This document shows, piece by piece, positions 46,977-57,331 of a stretch of 64,000 nucleotides of DNA; position 1 is the first letter of the stretch; every line of letters starts with the position of its first letter. Location of the stretch: contig JAJZTW010000009.1 of NCBI GenBank assembly GCA_021847345.1, forward strand, positions 1 through 64,000, given 5' to 3'. Source of the stretch: Pseudomonadota bacterium (GTDB lineage: Bacteria > Pseudomonadota > Gammaproteobacteria > Burkholderiales > Burkholderiaceae_C). The translations under genes were made by a program, and so were the position numbers. The notes below the pieces were generated by a model. It saw only the letters and a program-made list of their open reading frames with translations. It made no database searches and was not told where the DNA came from.

Positions 46977-48299
46977 TCAGGCCCGCCGCGCAGGCGGCGC
47001 CGACGTGACCTCGACGGTGACGTGCGACAAGTCCGCGAAGCGGCCGAGCAGGCGCTGGTAGTACGACGCGTCGCGGGCAGGGTCGCGGCTGTGCACCGCG
47101 ACGATGGCGCCGAGGTGCCCGGGACCGAGCCTCCACAGGTGCAGGTCACGCAACTGGTCGCCTTGCGAGGCGACCAGCGCCGAGAGGTCGCGGCTCAGGG
47201 GACGATCCGGGTTCATGTCGAGCAGGATCGCGCCGGTGTCGCGCACCAGGCCGAAGGACCAGTTGGCGATGACCAGCGCGCCGACGATGCCCATCACCGG
47301 GTCCATGAAGGTCAGCCCGAAATACTTGCCCGCCGCCAGCCCCAGGATGGCCAGCAGCGACACCGCGGCGTCCGCCGCGACATGCACGAAGGCCGCGCGC
47401 ATGTTGTGGTCCCGATGATGGTCCGCGTGCGCATGGCCCGGCTCCTCCCGGTAGTGCAGCGTGGCGGCGAAGCCCTCGGCTGGCGCGCCTGCCTGGCCTG
47501 CCTCGACGCGCAGCTCGAACTCGTGGGGCTCGGGAATCACGTCGACCGACTCCCAACAGTCGCCTGCATCGCGCAGCGTGAAGCGCTGCTGCGCGCCACC
47601 TTCGCGCAGCGTGGTAAGCACGACGTCGCCCGGGCCGAGCGGCGGCGTGGCCGGGTCCGGGAAGTGGCGCAGCTGGAAGCGCGGCGGCACCCCGTCCTCG
47701 AAAATGCTCAGGCGCAGGCGGCCGAAGGGCGTGTCGACGACCTGGTCCTCGTCGCCGTGGTCGTGCGCCGCGCCGCCGTGGCCGTGGTGGTGATGGCCAT
47801 GCCCGTGCGCGTGACCGTGGTGGTGCCCGTGGTCGCCGCCGCTGAGCAGCCAGGCGCTGACGATGTTGACGGCCAGTCCGAGAAAGGCGATGGCGATGGC
47901 CTGGTCGAAATCGATGCGCACCGGGTGCAGCAGGCGGTCGATGGCCTCGTAGCCGATGAGCAGGGAGATCATCGCCAGGATGATCGCGCTGGAGAACCCG
48001 GCGAGGTCGCCGATCTTGCCGGTGCCGAAGCTGAAGCGGGTGTCGTGCGCATGCTTGCGCGCATAGCCATAGGCCAGCGCCGCGATCAGCATCGCCGCGG
48101 CATGGGTGCTCATGTGCATGCCGTCGGCGATCAGCGCCAGCGAGCCGAAATGCAGGCCGCCGGCGATCTCGACCACCATGACGACCGTGCACAGCACGAT
48201 CACCGACCAGGTCTTGCGTGCATTGCGGTCGTGGCCCTCGCCGAGGAACACATGGTCGTGATCGGGAACGGGAACCACGTGGCTGTCGGTGGCGCTCAT
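46977..48299 (-). CDS. dmeF: DmeF-type cation diffusion facilitator (Co/Ni exporter)
   Basis: Encodes 440 residues of a CDF antiporter. Metal-site histidines and aspartates lie in ALIADGMHMSTHA (helix 2) and VHVAADAAVS (helix 5). A very His-rich cytoplasmic loop (HGHHHGHAHGHGHHHHGHGG, about 158-178) is followed by an inserted domain of about 110 residues before helix 5, as in DmeF-like CDFs. It should export Co2+ or Ni2+ from the cytoplasm. Its ATG overlaps the stop of the RcnR-like sensor gene. Confidence 0.9.
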   Translation of the reverse strand: MSATDSHVVPVPDHDHVFLGEGHDRNARKTWSVIVLCTVVMVVEIAGGLHFGSLALIADGMHMSTHAAAMLIAALAYGYARKHAHDTRFSFGTGKIGDLAGFSSAIILAMISLLIGYEAIDRLLHPVRIDFDQAIAIAFLGLAVNIVSAWLLSGGDHGHHHGHAHGHGHHHHGHGGAAHDHGDEDQVVDTPFGRLRLSIFEDGVPPRFQLRHFPDPATPPLGPGDVVLTTLREGGAQQRFTLRDAGDCWESVDVIPEPHEFELRVEAGQAGAPAEGFAATLHYREEPGHAHADHHRDHNMRAAFVHVAADAAVSLLAILGLAAGKYFGLTFMDPVMGIVGALVIANWSFGLVRDTGAILLDMNPDRPLSRDLSALVASQGDQLRDLHLWRLGPGHLGAIVAVHSRDPARDASYYQRLLGRFADLSHVTVEVTSAPPARRA

Positions 48300-48574
48300 C
48301 GGAAATATCCCCGGAAAACGTCGACCAGCTGCTCCGCCGCGTCGGCGGCCTCGGCGTCCTTGTGCTTGAGCGGCTCCACCAGATGGCTCTGGATATGCTC
48401 CTCGACGACCTCGCCCAGCAGGCCGTTGAGGGCGCCGCGGCAGGCCGCGATGACGTGCATCACCTGCTCGCAGCCGGCCTCGGCCTCGAGCGCGCGCTCG
48501 ATGGCATCGACCTGCCCGCGGATGCGACGCACCCGGTTGAGCAGCTTGGTCTTCTGGCGGATGGTATGACTCAT
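48296..48574 (-). CDS. dmeR: RcnR/DmeR-type nickel-cobalt-sensing repressor (CsoR family)
   Basis: Encodes 92 residues of the all-helical CsoR/RcnR/FrmR fold. The four metal ligands of RcnR are in place: His3, Cys35, His60 and His64, which separates it from FrmR (no His64) and CsoR. Metal binding should release DNA and induce dmeF and the His-tailed permease gene, with which it overlaps or abuts. A C-tract operator (TACCCCCCTA) lies 16 bp upstream of its ATG. Confidence 0.92.
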   Translation of the reverse strand: MSHTIRQKTKLLNRVRRIRGQVDAIERALEAEAGCEQVMHVIAACRGALNGLLGEVVEEHIQSHLVEPLKHKDAEAADAAEQLVDVFRGYFR

Positions 48575-48583
48575 GGCCAGCAG

Positions 48584-48605
48584 TATAGGCTACCCCCCTA
48601 TGGAT
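48584..48605. promoter_or_regulatory. RcnR/FrmR-type operator with C-tract
   Basis: TACCCCCCTA at 48591-48600, flanked by short symmetric A/T-rich bases (TATAGG on the left, TATGG on the right), matches the G/C-tract operators of RcnR and FrmR families. It lies just upstream of dmeR, where binding would block the dmeR-dmeF transcript. Confidence 0.75.
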
Positions 48606-48648
48606 TCAGTCGAGCTGCCCACATGCCCCGGTTTGCTATGCTGAGGGC

Positions 48649-48798
48649 TGCATTGGGGAGTAGCCGCCGCTCGGACCTGCGCCGCGCGGGCCTGCGTCAA
48701 CATGCTTGGAGCGCATCGAACGCCTCCATGGCGCAGGCGGCAGTTGCCTGGCAAGACCGATGCATCCGGCGGGCCGGCTGCGGCGCGCCGGATGCGTC
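48649..48798 (+). ncRNA. yybP-ykoY manganese riboswitch with competing hairpin
   Basis: Class-defining segments occur in order: GGGGAGTAGC (48655-48664), CGTCAACATGC (48695-48705) and GCAAGACC (48751-48758). The closing helix pairs TGCAT (48649-48653) with ATGCA (48760-48764). The expression platform is a strong hairpin, 48759-48771 with 48786-48798 (12 of 13 pairs). Because this hairpin uses the same bases as the closing helix, Mn2+-stabilised aptamer would prevent the hairpin and turn the exporter on. The downstream gene at 48834 is a GDT1-family Mn2+ exporter, a known partner of this class. Confidence 0.88.
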
Positions 48799-48833
48799 GT
48801 TTGCCTGCCGCAGCCACCACGAAACTTTCGCAC

Positions 48834-49406
48834 ATGCATCCCTTCCTCGTGTCGACCGCGCTGGTCGCACTCGCCGAGATCGGCGACAAGACCCAGCTGC
48901 TGTCGCTGCTGCTGGCTGCGCGCTACCGGGCCCCCCTGCCGATCATTGCCGGCATCCTGGCCGCGACCCTCGCCAACCACGGGCTGGCCGCGGCGGCAGG
49001 AGACCTGCTCGCGCACGCCCTCAGCCCGCGCCTGCTCGACTGGGCGGTCGTGCTGTCCTTCGTGCTGATGGGACTTTGGATCCTCGTACCCGACAAGATC
49101 GACGACGACGAACTGCCGAAACGCAGCGCCCGCGGGGTGTTCCTGGCCACCGCGGCGTCGTTTTTCCTCGCCGAGATGGGCGACAAGACCCAGGTGGCGA
49201 CGGTCGCGCTGGCGGCGCGCTACAGCGAATGGCTGCCGGTGGTCGCCGGCACCACGCTCGGCATGCTCGCGGCCAACGTGCCGGCCGTGCTGTTCGGCCA
49301 CCGCTTCGCCGATCGCCTGCCGACTCGCTGGGTGCACGGCGTCGCCGCGCTCCTGTTCCTGGTGCTCGGCGGCCTGGCCTTGCGAGCCGCGCTGCAGGCG
49401 GGCTGA
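48834..49406 (+). CDS. GDT1/TMEM165-family manganese exporter (MneA-like)
   Basis: Encodes 190 residues with six helices in two inverted halves. Each carries the family motif: EIGDKTQLLSLLL near residue 15 and EMGDKTQVATVAL near 107. Bacterial members of the family, such as Vibrio MneA, export Mn2+. The ATG at 48834 begins directly before the first helix. The yybP-ykoY riboswitch in the leader (48649-48798) strongly supports a Mn2+ role. It is divergent from the dmeR-dmeF operon. Confidence 0.92.
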   Translation: MHPFLVSTALVALAEIGDKTQLLSLLLAARYRAPLPIIAGILAATLANHGLAAAAGDLLAHALSPRLLDWAVVLSFVLMGLWILVPDKIDDDELPKRSARGVFLATAASFFLAEMGDKTQVATVALAARYSEWLPVVAGTTLGMLAANVPAVLFGHRFADRLPTRWVHGVAALLFLVLGGLALRAALQAG

Positions 49407-49418
49407 CACGAACACCGT

Positions 49419-49455
49419 GCCGACGCGACGCGCACCGGGCTCGCGTCGTGTCGGC
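49419..49455. terminator. bidirectional hairpin between the Mn exporter and TetR genes
   Basis: A 14-bp stem (49419-49432 with 49442-49455, 13 pairs) lies in the 51-bp gap between two convergent stops. No U-tract is present, but position and strength suggest it ends both transcripts. Confidence 0.55.
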
Positions 49456-49457
49456 CC

Positions 49458-50183
49458 TCAGTCTCTCGAGCCCCGCGGGCCCGCCGGCCCGGCCGGGTCC
49501 GATGGGGCGGCCCCGAGCCGGCCTTCGAGGCACGACACCACGCCGGCCACGATGGCCTCGATGCAGGTGTGACGAAGGGCGCGGAAGTCCTGCCACGGAT
49601 AGCGCGGGTTCGCGAAGCGCGACTGCAGGTATCCCATGAGGAAGGCCAGGCGCATCTCGGTGGCCAGCACGATGCGCTCGTGGCCGGTGCCCAGCTCGTC
49701 GGCGAGCTCGCGGGTCACCTGGGTCGCCAGCGAGATGATGTCGCCATAGGAGGGCATCAGGGCCTGCGGCATCGGCTGCTCGATGACGGCGTTCGGTCCC
49801 GGTGTCCGATACACGAGCTGGTAGTAGTCGGGCCTGCTTTCCCAGAAGCCCAGGAAGGCGTCGAGCAGCGCGCGGTGCCGCTCGTCCGGGGTCTCGTGCT
49901 GTTCGACGCGCGCTCGCATCTCCTGCAGGCACTCGAAGTACGCCACTCGCCAGAGCTCCTGCAAGACCGCCGTCTTGCTGTCGAAATAGCGGTACAGCGA
50001 CATGGCGCTGCGCCCCAGGGCCGCCGCCAGCGCCTGCATCGTGATGGCCTCCGTTCCGCCTTGCTTGAACAGATCGAAGGCGGCGGACACGATGGCCGCC
50101 CGCAGTTGTCGATGGTCCTGGGCGTTGCCGCGTCGGACACGGGTGGGCAGGGATGCGGAGAGAGTCGACGGTGCTGAGCTCAT
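49458..50183 (-). CDS. TetR-family transcriptional regulator
   Basis: Encodes 241 residues. The HTH lies at about residues 22-75 (AAFDLFKQGGTEAITMQALA, AALGRSAMSLYRYFDSK), followed by a helical ligand domain. No exporter or enzyme gene is adjacent in operon order, so its target is unclear. The start at 50183 is preferred because an upstream in-frame extension runs through the A+T-rich promoter region. A small inverted repeat 12-31 bp before the ATG may be its operator. Confidence 0.85.
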   Translation of the reverse strand: MSSAPSTLSASLPTRVRRGNAQDHRQLRAAIVSAAFDLFKQGGTEAITMQALAAALGRSAMSLYRYFDSKTAVLQELWRVAYFECLQEMRARVEQHETPDERHRALLDAFLGFWESRPDYYQLVYRTPGPNAVIEQPMPQALMPSYGDIISLATQVTRELADELGTGHERIVLATEMRLAFLMGYLQSRFANPRYPWQDFRALRHTCIEAIVAGVVSCLEGRLGAAPSDPAGPAGPRGSRD

Positions 50184-50532
50184 GATCCGGGATAACCCTG
50201 ATTTCTTGTAGGGTATATCTAAGCTTACGCCTAAATATATGCGAAAATTCGAGTCTATTCGAGCTTGCCCTGCCTTACCAGACAGAGTCCACAGGGAGGC
50301 GGGGGTCTTTGAGAAAGCCCTCCGGCGCGAGCTCAAGCGGCCCCGGTCTCGATGGAAACCGGGCGTACTGGCTCCACCCCGCTGCAGTTACCCCCTTCGA
50401 GGGCCCCGACCGTACCCCGGTCGAGGCCAGCCAGGTCATTTGCACACATGCGCCGGACCGCTACCCCGGTCGGGCGCCTGCGCGCGGCTGTTCCCAAGGG
50501 TTCGTTGACCGCAGCATCAACGGCTGAATGTG
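50184..50532. promoter_or_regulatory. divergent control region between TetR and EAL genes
   Basis: About 350 bp without a recognised gene. The first 80 bp are A+T-rich. An inverted repeat, ACCCT (50195-50199) and AGGGT (50210-50214) around ten bases, sits just before the tetR ATG and may be its operator. The remainder is GC-rich; it lacks the conserved parts of a c-di-GMP riboswitch despite preceding an EAL gene. Confidence 0.4.
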
Positions 50533-52203
50533 ATGAACTCGATGGGTCCTTGCGCGCTGTACGTCTCGGCGTGCGGAACGATAGAACACGCCGACGCGGC
50601 GGCTCCCGCGCTGCTCGGCATGGACGCGAAGGCGCTGCTGGGACAGCTGGTGCTGAACCGCGTCGACGGCCCGTCGCGCGAGCGCTTGCGGGAACTCTGG
50701 CTGCCGGGAGAGGACCCCGCGCAGGAAGCCCCGCCGAGCTGGCGCCACGACCTCACGGTGCTGCGTGCCGACGGCAGCCGGGTGCCGACCTGCGCGACGG
50801 CCCACCGCAGCGCCGATGGCGAGCCGGGCTACCTGGTCCTGGAACTCACTCCGCTGGTGCGCAGGGCACTGCGCGACGACGTGCAGGCGCCGGAATCCCT
50901 GCACGACGCGCTGACCGGGCTGCCCAACCGGCGCGGGGCGCGTGAAGTCATCGACGCGGCGCTGGCCATCGGCTCGAGGAACGGACAGACGCTGTCGGTG
51001 GCCTGCATCGACATCGACAACTTCCGCAGCGTCAACGAAGGCTACGGCCACGACGTCGCGGAAAGCGTCCTGCGCAGCATCGGCGCGCGGCTGAGCGCAC
51101 TCGCCCACGGCTATTGCCGGGTATGTCGCACGGCAGGCGACGAGTTCCTGGTGGTCCGCCGCGGCGCGGACAGCGCCGAGGACATGCGTGGCTTCGTGCC
51201 GCAGCTGATCAGCCGCCTGCAGGAGCCGCTCGAGATCGACGGCCAGACCCTGATCGTGACCGCCTCCATCGGCATCGCCACCCATGCCTGTCGCGGCGTG
51301 GACTTCGATGCGCTGATGCAGCGTGCCAGCCATGCCATGAGCCGCGCCAAGCGGCTGGGGCGCAACACCTGGTACTTCGCACCCGTCGACGTGGCCCCGT
51401 CGCTGCAGCAGCAGGCCATCAAGACCCGGCTGCACCGAGCCATCGAACACAACCGGCTGACGCTGCACTACCAGCCGATCGTCGACCTGGAGTCCGGATC
51501 CCTTCGATCCCTCGAGGCCCTCATGCGCTGGAACGACGAACAGCTGGGCCAGGTCAGTCCGGCCGTGTTCATCCCGGTGGCCGAGGAGTCCGGGCTCATG
51601 GCGGCGCTCGGAGCCTGGGCGCTGCGCGAGGCCTGCGGGCAGGCGGCCCGCTGGCAGCGGGAGCTGGACCTGGGCTGTCCGATCGCGGTCAACATCTCGG
51701 CGGTGCAGCTGCAGCGCGGAGAGCTCGAGCAGGACGTGCTGCGCGCGCTCGACCTCCACGGCCTGCGTCCCGGCATGCTCGAGCTCGAGGTGACCGAGTC
51801 GGCATTGATCCACGACGGCGCTCACTTGGCCGACATGAGTCGTCGCCTGCAGGCGCTGGGCATCGGGGTGGCGATCGACGACTTCGGCACGGGATATTCG
51901 AACCTGCTGTACCTGAAGCATTTCCACCCGAGCAAGATCAAGATCGACCGCAGCTTCGTCCATGACCTGGCGAACGACCGCGAGGACCGCGCCATCGTGC
52001 GCGCCGTCATCGACATGGCCCACGCCATCGGCGCGGCGGTCGTTGCCGAGGGCGTCGAGACCACCGAGGTACGCGACGCGCTGCGCCAACTGGGATGCGA
52101 CGAGGCACAGGGCTATCTGTTCGCGCGACCGGCTGCGGCCGATCAGGTAGGCGACTGGCTGCGGCTCAACTCCGGGCAACGATACCCGGCTCGGGTGGCC
52201 TGA
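50533..52203 (+). CDS. GGDEF-EAL protein with degenerate GGDEF, probable c-di-GMP phosphodiesterase
   Basis: Encodes 556 residues. A short PAS-like N-terminus (about 1-115) is followed by a GGDEF domain (about 120-290) with AGDEF in place of GGDEF and no RxxD inhibitory site, then an EAL domain (about 300-550). The EAL domain keeps its catalytic set: EALMRW, the NIS motif, DDFGTGYSNL and EGVE. It is therefore expected to degrade c-di-GMP. No membrane helix is seen. The first codon could be GTG 50530 or ATG 50533 or 50542. Confidence 0.88.
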   Translation: MNSMGPCALYVSACGTIEHADAAAPALLGMDAKALLGQLVLNRVDGPSRERLRELWLPGEDPAQEAPPSWRHDLTVLRADGSRVPTCATAHRSADGEPGYLVLELTPLVRRALRDDVQAPESLHDALTGLPNRRGAREVIDAALAIGSRNGQTLSVACIDIDNFRSVNEGYGHDVAESVLRSIGARLSALAHGYCRVCRTAGDEFLVVRRGADSAEDMRGFVPQLISRLQEPLEIDGQTLIVTASIGIATHACRGVDFDALMQRASHAMSRAKRLGRNTWYFAPVDVAPSLQQQAIKTRLHRAIEHNRLTLHYQPIVDLESGSLRSLEALMRWNDEQLGQVSPAVFIPVAEESGLMAALGAWALREACGQAARWQRELDLGCPIAVNISAVQLQRGELEQDVLRALDLHGLRPGMLELEVTESALIHDGAHLADMSRRLQALGIGVAIDDFGTGYSNLLYLKHFHPSKIKIDRSFVHDLANDREDRAIVRAVIDMAHAIGAAVVAEGVETTEVRDALRQLGCDEAQGYLFARPAAADQVGDWLRLNSGQRYPARVA

Positions 52204-52415
52204 ACCGCAGTCGTGACCCCGGCGCACCGCGCGCCACAAGCACGGTGAAGGTCTTGCCGGCAAACGCATCGGGAGCCAGCCCCGCGCTTGCGTGCGCGAA
52301 GCGGGTGGTCATCGCGGCGGCCGCGGCTGCTTCGGCCATCCCGGTCTCCCGCGGGCCCCGCGGGGAATCGGGATGGCCCTAGGCTCTTGCCGTTTCCCGC
52401 CTCCAGGAGCCCACG

Positions 52416-53933
52416 ATGCAGGCCTTGCTGTCATCGTCGCCGATCCGCTCGGCGGCCGCGCTCGCGCTGCTCGGCAACCTCGCGACGCTGAACGCCCTCG
52501 CCGGCCCCGCCGGCAATCCCCGCGGGCAGACCGGGGCCGCCGAGCCGATCCTGGCTCCGACGACCTTCACCGTGCACAACCGCCTGGGGTTCCCGCTGCG
52601 CGGCTTTCGCATTCGCACCGGATACAGTCGCTGGGCGGAGATCGGCGACCTGCCCACGGGGACCAGCCGCTTTCCGGTTGCCGTACCGGCGCAGGGCGAG
52701 CTGGGCAGCTTCGAATTCCGGCGGGACCAGGCTCCGGCCGGCTCGGACTACACGCTCGGGGCCTACGCCCGCCCCGCGGACGGCCAGGCGGTCATCGACA
52801 TCAGCGACCAGCCCGGCACCGTCGACGGCCAGGCGTGGCACGCCGGGCAGGGCTCCTTCCTGCTGGAGCCCGCCATGCCCGGTGCCACGGGAGCGAACCC
52901 GATGGCGCCCGACCCGCGGCTGCCGCTGATACCCGTACCGGCGGGGCTGGCCAGCGGTTCCGAGTACATGATCTGCGTCGGCGGCGGCCCGGGCCTGTCG
53001 TTCATCGCCTGCAAGAGCAGCTCGGTCAATTTCTATTCCATAGGCTATGGCCTGCACCTGGGCGTGGCGGTGGGCTTGTTCTGGCCCAGGCTGCAGCCGG
53101 AGGACCTGGCAAGGAAGTTCCCGGTCACCATCTACAGCGTGCAGGGGGTCGAGTGGACCTACATCAAGTTCCTCGCCAACTCGGGACCCGACCCGAACTC
53201 GGGCAGCCTGGAGCGGATCGCAAGCTTCTTCGGCTTGGGGCCGAGCCTCGGCCTCGCCTTGAGCTGGGGCAGCTTCAGCATGTCGGCGACGCTTCCGCGC
53301 GGGCCCATGGGAAGCTTTCGCGACAGCTGCGGCGATGTCGAATATCACCCTGACGCGCAGGAATTGTCCGCGCAGTGCCTCACCCTGTCCGGTACGCGCG
53401 TGCCTGCGCAGATCAGCGCCGCGGAGTGCTTCCAGGGCGACCTGGCCAACGACGACGGCACCCTGCGCTGCGAAATCCCCGCGGGAAGCTACCGCCAGAG
53501 CTGCGATCCGATCCGCTATCGCGACGGCGTGCTGCAGGCCCTGTGCACCCGTGACGACGGCAGCACCCAGGTGCCCTCGCGCCTGGATGTCGCCAACGCC
53601 TGCGAGCGAGCTTCCGGCGTATCCAACATCGACGGACAACTGCGCTGCGACCAGCCCTGGACGCCGCCGGGGCCCTATCGGGCCAGCTGCCGCAACATCC
53701 GCTACGACGGCAGCGTGCTGCAGGCCGACTGCGGCGGCATCGACACCCTGTCCCCCGGACTTCGCCTGCCCTATGCCGCGCAGTGCCGACCAGGTTCCGA
53801 CGTGGTGTTCCTGCCGAACTACGGGCGCCCGGGACGGCTGTCCTGCGTCGAGCCGCGCGCACGCGGCCGCCAACCGGCTGGCGCCCGCGCGGACGGCGCC
53901 GGCGGACCAGCCCACGCCGGGCAGCAAGGCTGA
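52416..53933 (+). CDS. secreted protein with unique N-terminal domain and three cyanovirin-N homology repeats
   Basis: Encodes 505 residues. A signal peptide spans about 1-29. An N-terminal region of about 240 residues (45-285) matches no family I recognise and ends in hydrophobic, Gly-rich segments (FFGLGPSLGLALSWGS). From about 295 come three CVNH repeats of about 55 residues, each G-(S/P)-(F/Y)-R-x-S-C, I-x-Y, L-x-A-x-C, then R-L-x-x-x-x-x-C and G-x-L-x-C. CVNH domains bind mannose-rich glycans. It is probably a surface or secreted lectin-like protein; the molybdenum-carrier-like gene follows 22 bp downstream. Confidence 0.8.
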   Translation: MQALLSSSPIRSAAALALLGNLATLNALAGPAGNPRGQTGAAEPILAPTTFTVHNRLGFPLRGFRIRTGYSRWAEIGDLPTGTSRFPVAVPAQGELGSFEFRRDQAPAGSDYTLGAYARPADGQAVIDISDQPGTVDGQAWHAGQGSFLLEPAMPGATGANPMAPDPRLPLIPVPAGLASGSEYMICVGGGPGLSFIACKSSSVNFYSIGYGLHLGVAVGLFWPRLQPEDLARKFPVTIYSVQGVEWTYIKFLANSGPDPNSGSLERIASFFGLGPSLGLALSWGSFSMSATLPRGPMGSFRDSCGDVEYHPDAQELSAQCLTLSGTRVPAQISAAECFQGDLANDDGTLRCEIPAGSYRQSCDPIRYRDGVLQALCTRDDGSTQVPSRLDVANACERASGVSNIDGQLRCDQPWTPPGPYRASCRNIRYDGSVLQADCGGIDTLSPGLRLPYAAQCRPGSDVVFLPNYGRPGRLSCVEPRARGRQPAGARADGAGGPAHAGQQG

Positions 53934-53955
53934 GGCGCCTGACCCTAGGCGCATC

Positions 53956-54543
53956 ATGACCTGTCCGATGCCGGGCCCGAACGAACCGTCTCAATGCCGT
54001 CGCCGGGCCTTGCTCGCGCTGTGCGTAGCGCCAGCCCGGCTCCGCGTCGCGAGCACGCCGATCCCCGCGAGGATCGTCTCCGGTGGACAGACCGGGGTGG
54101 ACCGCGCAGCGCTCGATGCGGCGATCGCGCTCGGCGTCGCGCACGGTGGATGGGTACCCAGGGGCCGACTCGCCGAGGACGGCCCCATCGCGCCGGCCTA
54201 CACCGGCCTCGTCGAGTCCGCCAGCGAGCGCCCGGCTCTGCGCACCGAGCTCAACGTGCGCGACTCGGACGCGACGCTGATCCTGGCTCGCGGCGCCCTG
54301 CGCGGCGGCAGCGCGCTGACGGCCCGATGCGCGCGCAGGTACCGCAAGCCCTTGCTGGTCGTCGACCTGTCGCGCCCGGACTTCGCCGGCGCCGTGCACG
54401 AGATCCGCAGCTGGCTCGCCAGGACCCGCCCGGGAACCCTCAACGTGGCCGGACCGCGAGCCAGCGAGGACCCGCTGATCTACGCACGGGCTCGGCGCAT
54501 CGTCGACGCGATGCTGCGACAGCGCTACGCGGCTTCGCCGTAA
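53956..54543 (+). CDS. putative molybdenum-cofactor-carrier-like protein
   Basis: Encodes 195 residues of a Rossmann-like nucleotide-binding domain. The motif IVSGGQTGVDRAALDAAIAL is near residue 36, followed by GGWVPRGRLAEDG and an R-T-x-x-N-V-x-D-S-D-A-T-L-I-L segment, the pattern of the PF12694 putative Moco-carrier family related to YpsA/LOG proteins. The role is inferred from family naming only. The gene follows the cyanovirin-domain gene by 22 bp; another ATG is at 53968. Confidence 0.82.
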   Translation: MTCPMPGPNEPSQCRRRALLALCVAPARLRVASTPIPARIVSGGQTGVDRAALDAAIALGVAHGGWVPRGRLAEDGPIAPAYTGLVESASERPALRTELNVRDSDATLILARGALRGGSALTARCARRYRKPLLVVDLSRPDFAGAVHEIRSWLARTRPGTLNVAGPRASEDPLIYARARRIVDAMLRQRYAASP

Positions 54544-54562
54544 CCGACATGCGGGGTGTGGA

Positions 54563-54579
54563 CGGCCCTTGAAGGGCCG
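54563..54579. terminator. palindrome between the Moco-carrier-like and eda genes
   Basis: CGGCCCTT and AAGGGCCG flank one base, between convergent stops. It can form a short GC hairpin with an open loop and no U-tract; a weak bidirectional terminator is possible. Confidence 0.4.
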
Positions 54580-54657
54580 ACCATCGAGCCCCGCGCCGGC
54601 ATCGCACAAGCGCCTGCGGGGCACGCGATGGTGTCGCAGGCCGGGTGTGCCGGCTTG

Positions 54658-55280
54658 TCAGGCCGGACGCAGCGCAGCGGCCTGCGCCGCCAGCTGCCGC
54701 ACGCTGTCCCAGTCGCGCTGCTGGATCGCACCAGCCGGGGTCAGCCACGATCCCCCCACGCACAGCACGTTGGGCAGCGCCAGGTAGTCCGGGGCGCTGG
54801 CCTGGGTGACGCCTCCGGTCGGACAGAAGCGCAGTTGCGGCAGCGGGCCGTGCAGCGCGCGCAACAGCGCGCGCCCGCCGACGACCTCGGCCGGGAACAG
54901 CTTGAGCGCCTCGAAGCCCTGCTCGGCCGCGACCATGGCCTCGGACGCGGTCGCCACTCCCGGCAGGAAGGGCCGTCCGGCGTCGCGCACGGCCTTGCAC
55001 AGGGCCGGCGTCAGCCCCGGGCTGACGCCGAAGCGGGCCCCGCAGTCGATGGCACGCTGCCACTGGCTTGCGCTGGTCACGGTGCCGGCGCCGACCACGG
55101 CCTGCGGCAGCGCGTCGCTGATGCGCCGGATGGCATCGAACGCGGCCGGGGTGCGCAGGGTGACTTCCAGCACCGGCAAGCCGCCGTCGACCAGTGCCTG
55201 CGCCAGTTCCACCGCGCAGTCCGCGTCGGGTACCACGATCACCGGCATCACCGGCGCCATCTTCAGCAGTTCGATCGCAT

Positions 55281-55284
<4 letters not shown>
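54658..55284 (-). CDS. eda: 2-keto-3-deoxy-6-phosphogluconate aldolase
   Basis: Cleaves KDPG to pyruvate and glyceraldehyde-3-phosphate, the last step of the Entner-Doudoroff pathway. Encodes 208 residues with the class I aldolase pattern: PVIVV, the catalytic Glu/Arg of LEVTLRT, GAGTV, GVSPG, the Schiff-base Lys in ALKLFPAE and the FCPTGGV phosphate site. The GTG start overlaps the edd stop (GTGA) and is preceded by AGGAG, so it is co-translated with edd. Confidence 0.95.
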
Positions 55285-57164
<1,880 letters not shown>

Positions 57165-57175
57165 GAGGCCTCCTT

Positions 57176-57189
57176 TTGTAGCTTTACAA
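57176..57189. promoter_or_regulatory. HexR-like palindrome before edd
   Basis: TTGTA-GCTT-TACAA, a perfect 14-bp palindrome immediately upstream of the edd ribosome site (12 bp before the ATG). It resembles the TTGT-N-ACAA and TGTA-N-TACA forms of HexR sites and would let HexR block edd-eda. Confidence 0.6.
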
Positions 57190-57234
57190 CATTTTTACAC
57201 AGACCCAGCCTATCATGGATCGACAAAATCCCCG

Positions 57235-57263
57235 TTGACCTTTTGTAGTTTGACTACATAAAC
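57235..57263 (+). promoter_or_regulatory. zwf promoter with HexR box in the spacer
   Basis: A -35 TTGACC (57235-57240) and a -10 near ATAAAC (57258-57263) are spaced 17 bp. The spacer holds TGTAGT-TTG-ACTACA (57244-57258), a perfect 6-3-6 palindrome matching the HexR consensus TGTARTWWWAYTACA at nearly every position. HexR bound here would occlude RNA polymerase. Confidence 0.75.
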
Positions 57264-57331
57264 TTTCAACGGTGTGTGGCGCGGCCGTCGACGTCACCCC
57301 CGCTGGAACCCTACCCGCACTGGACCCGTTC

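Noticed and set aside
50261-50532. A c-di-GMP riboswitch before the EAL gene
   Set aside because: The conserved GEMM segments and tetraloop-receptor pattern are not present; only GC-rich filler is seen.
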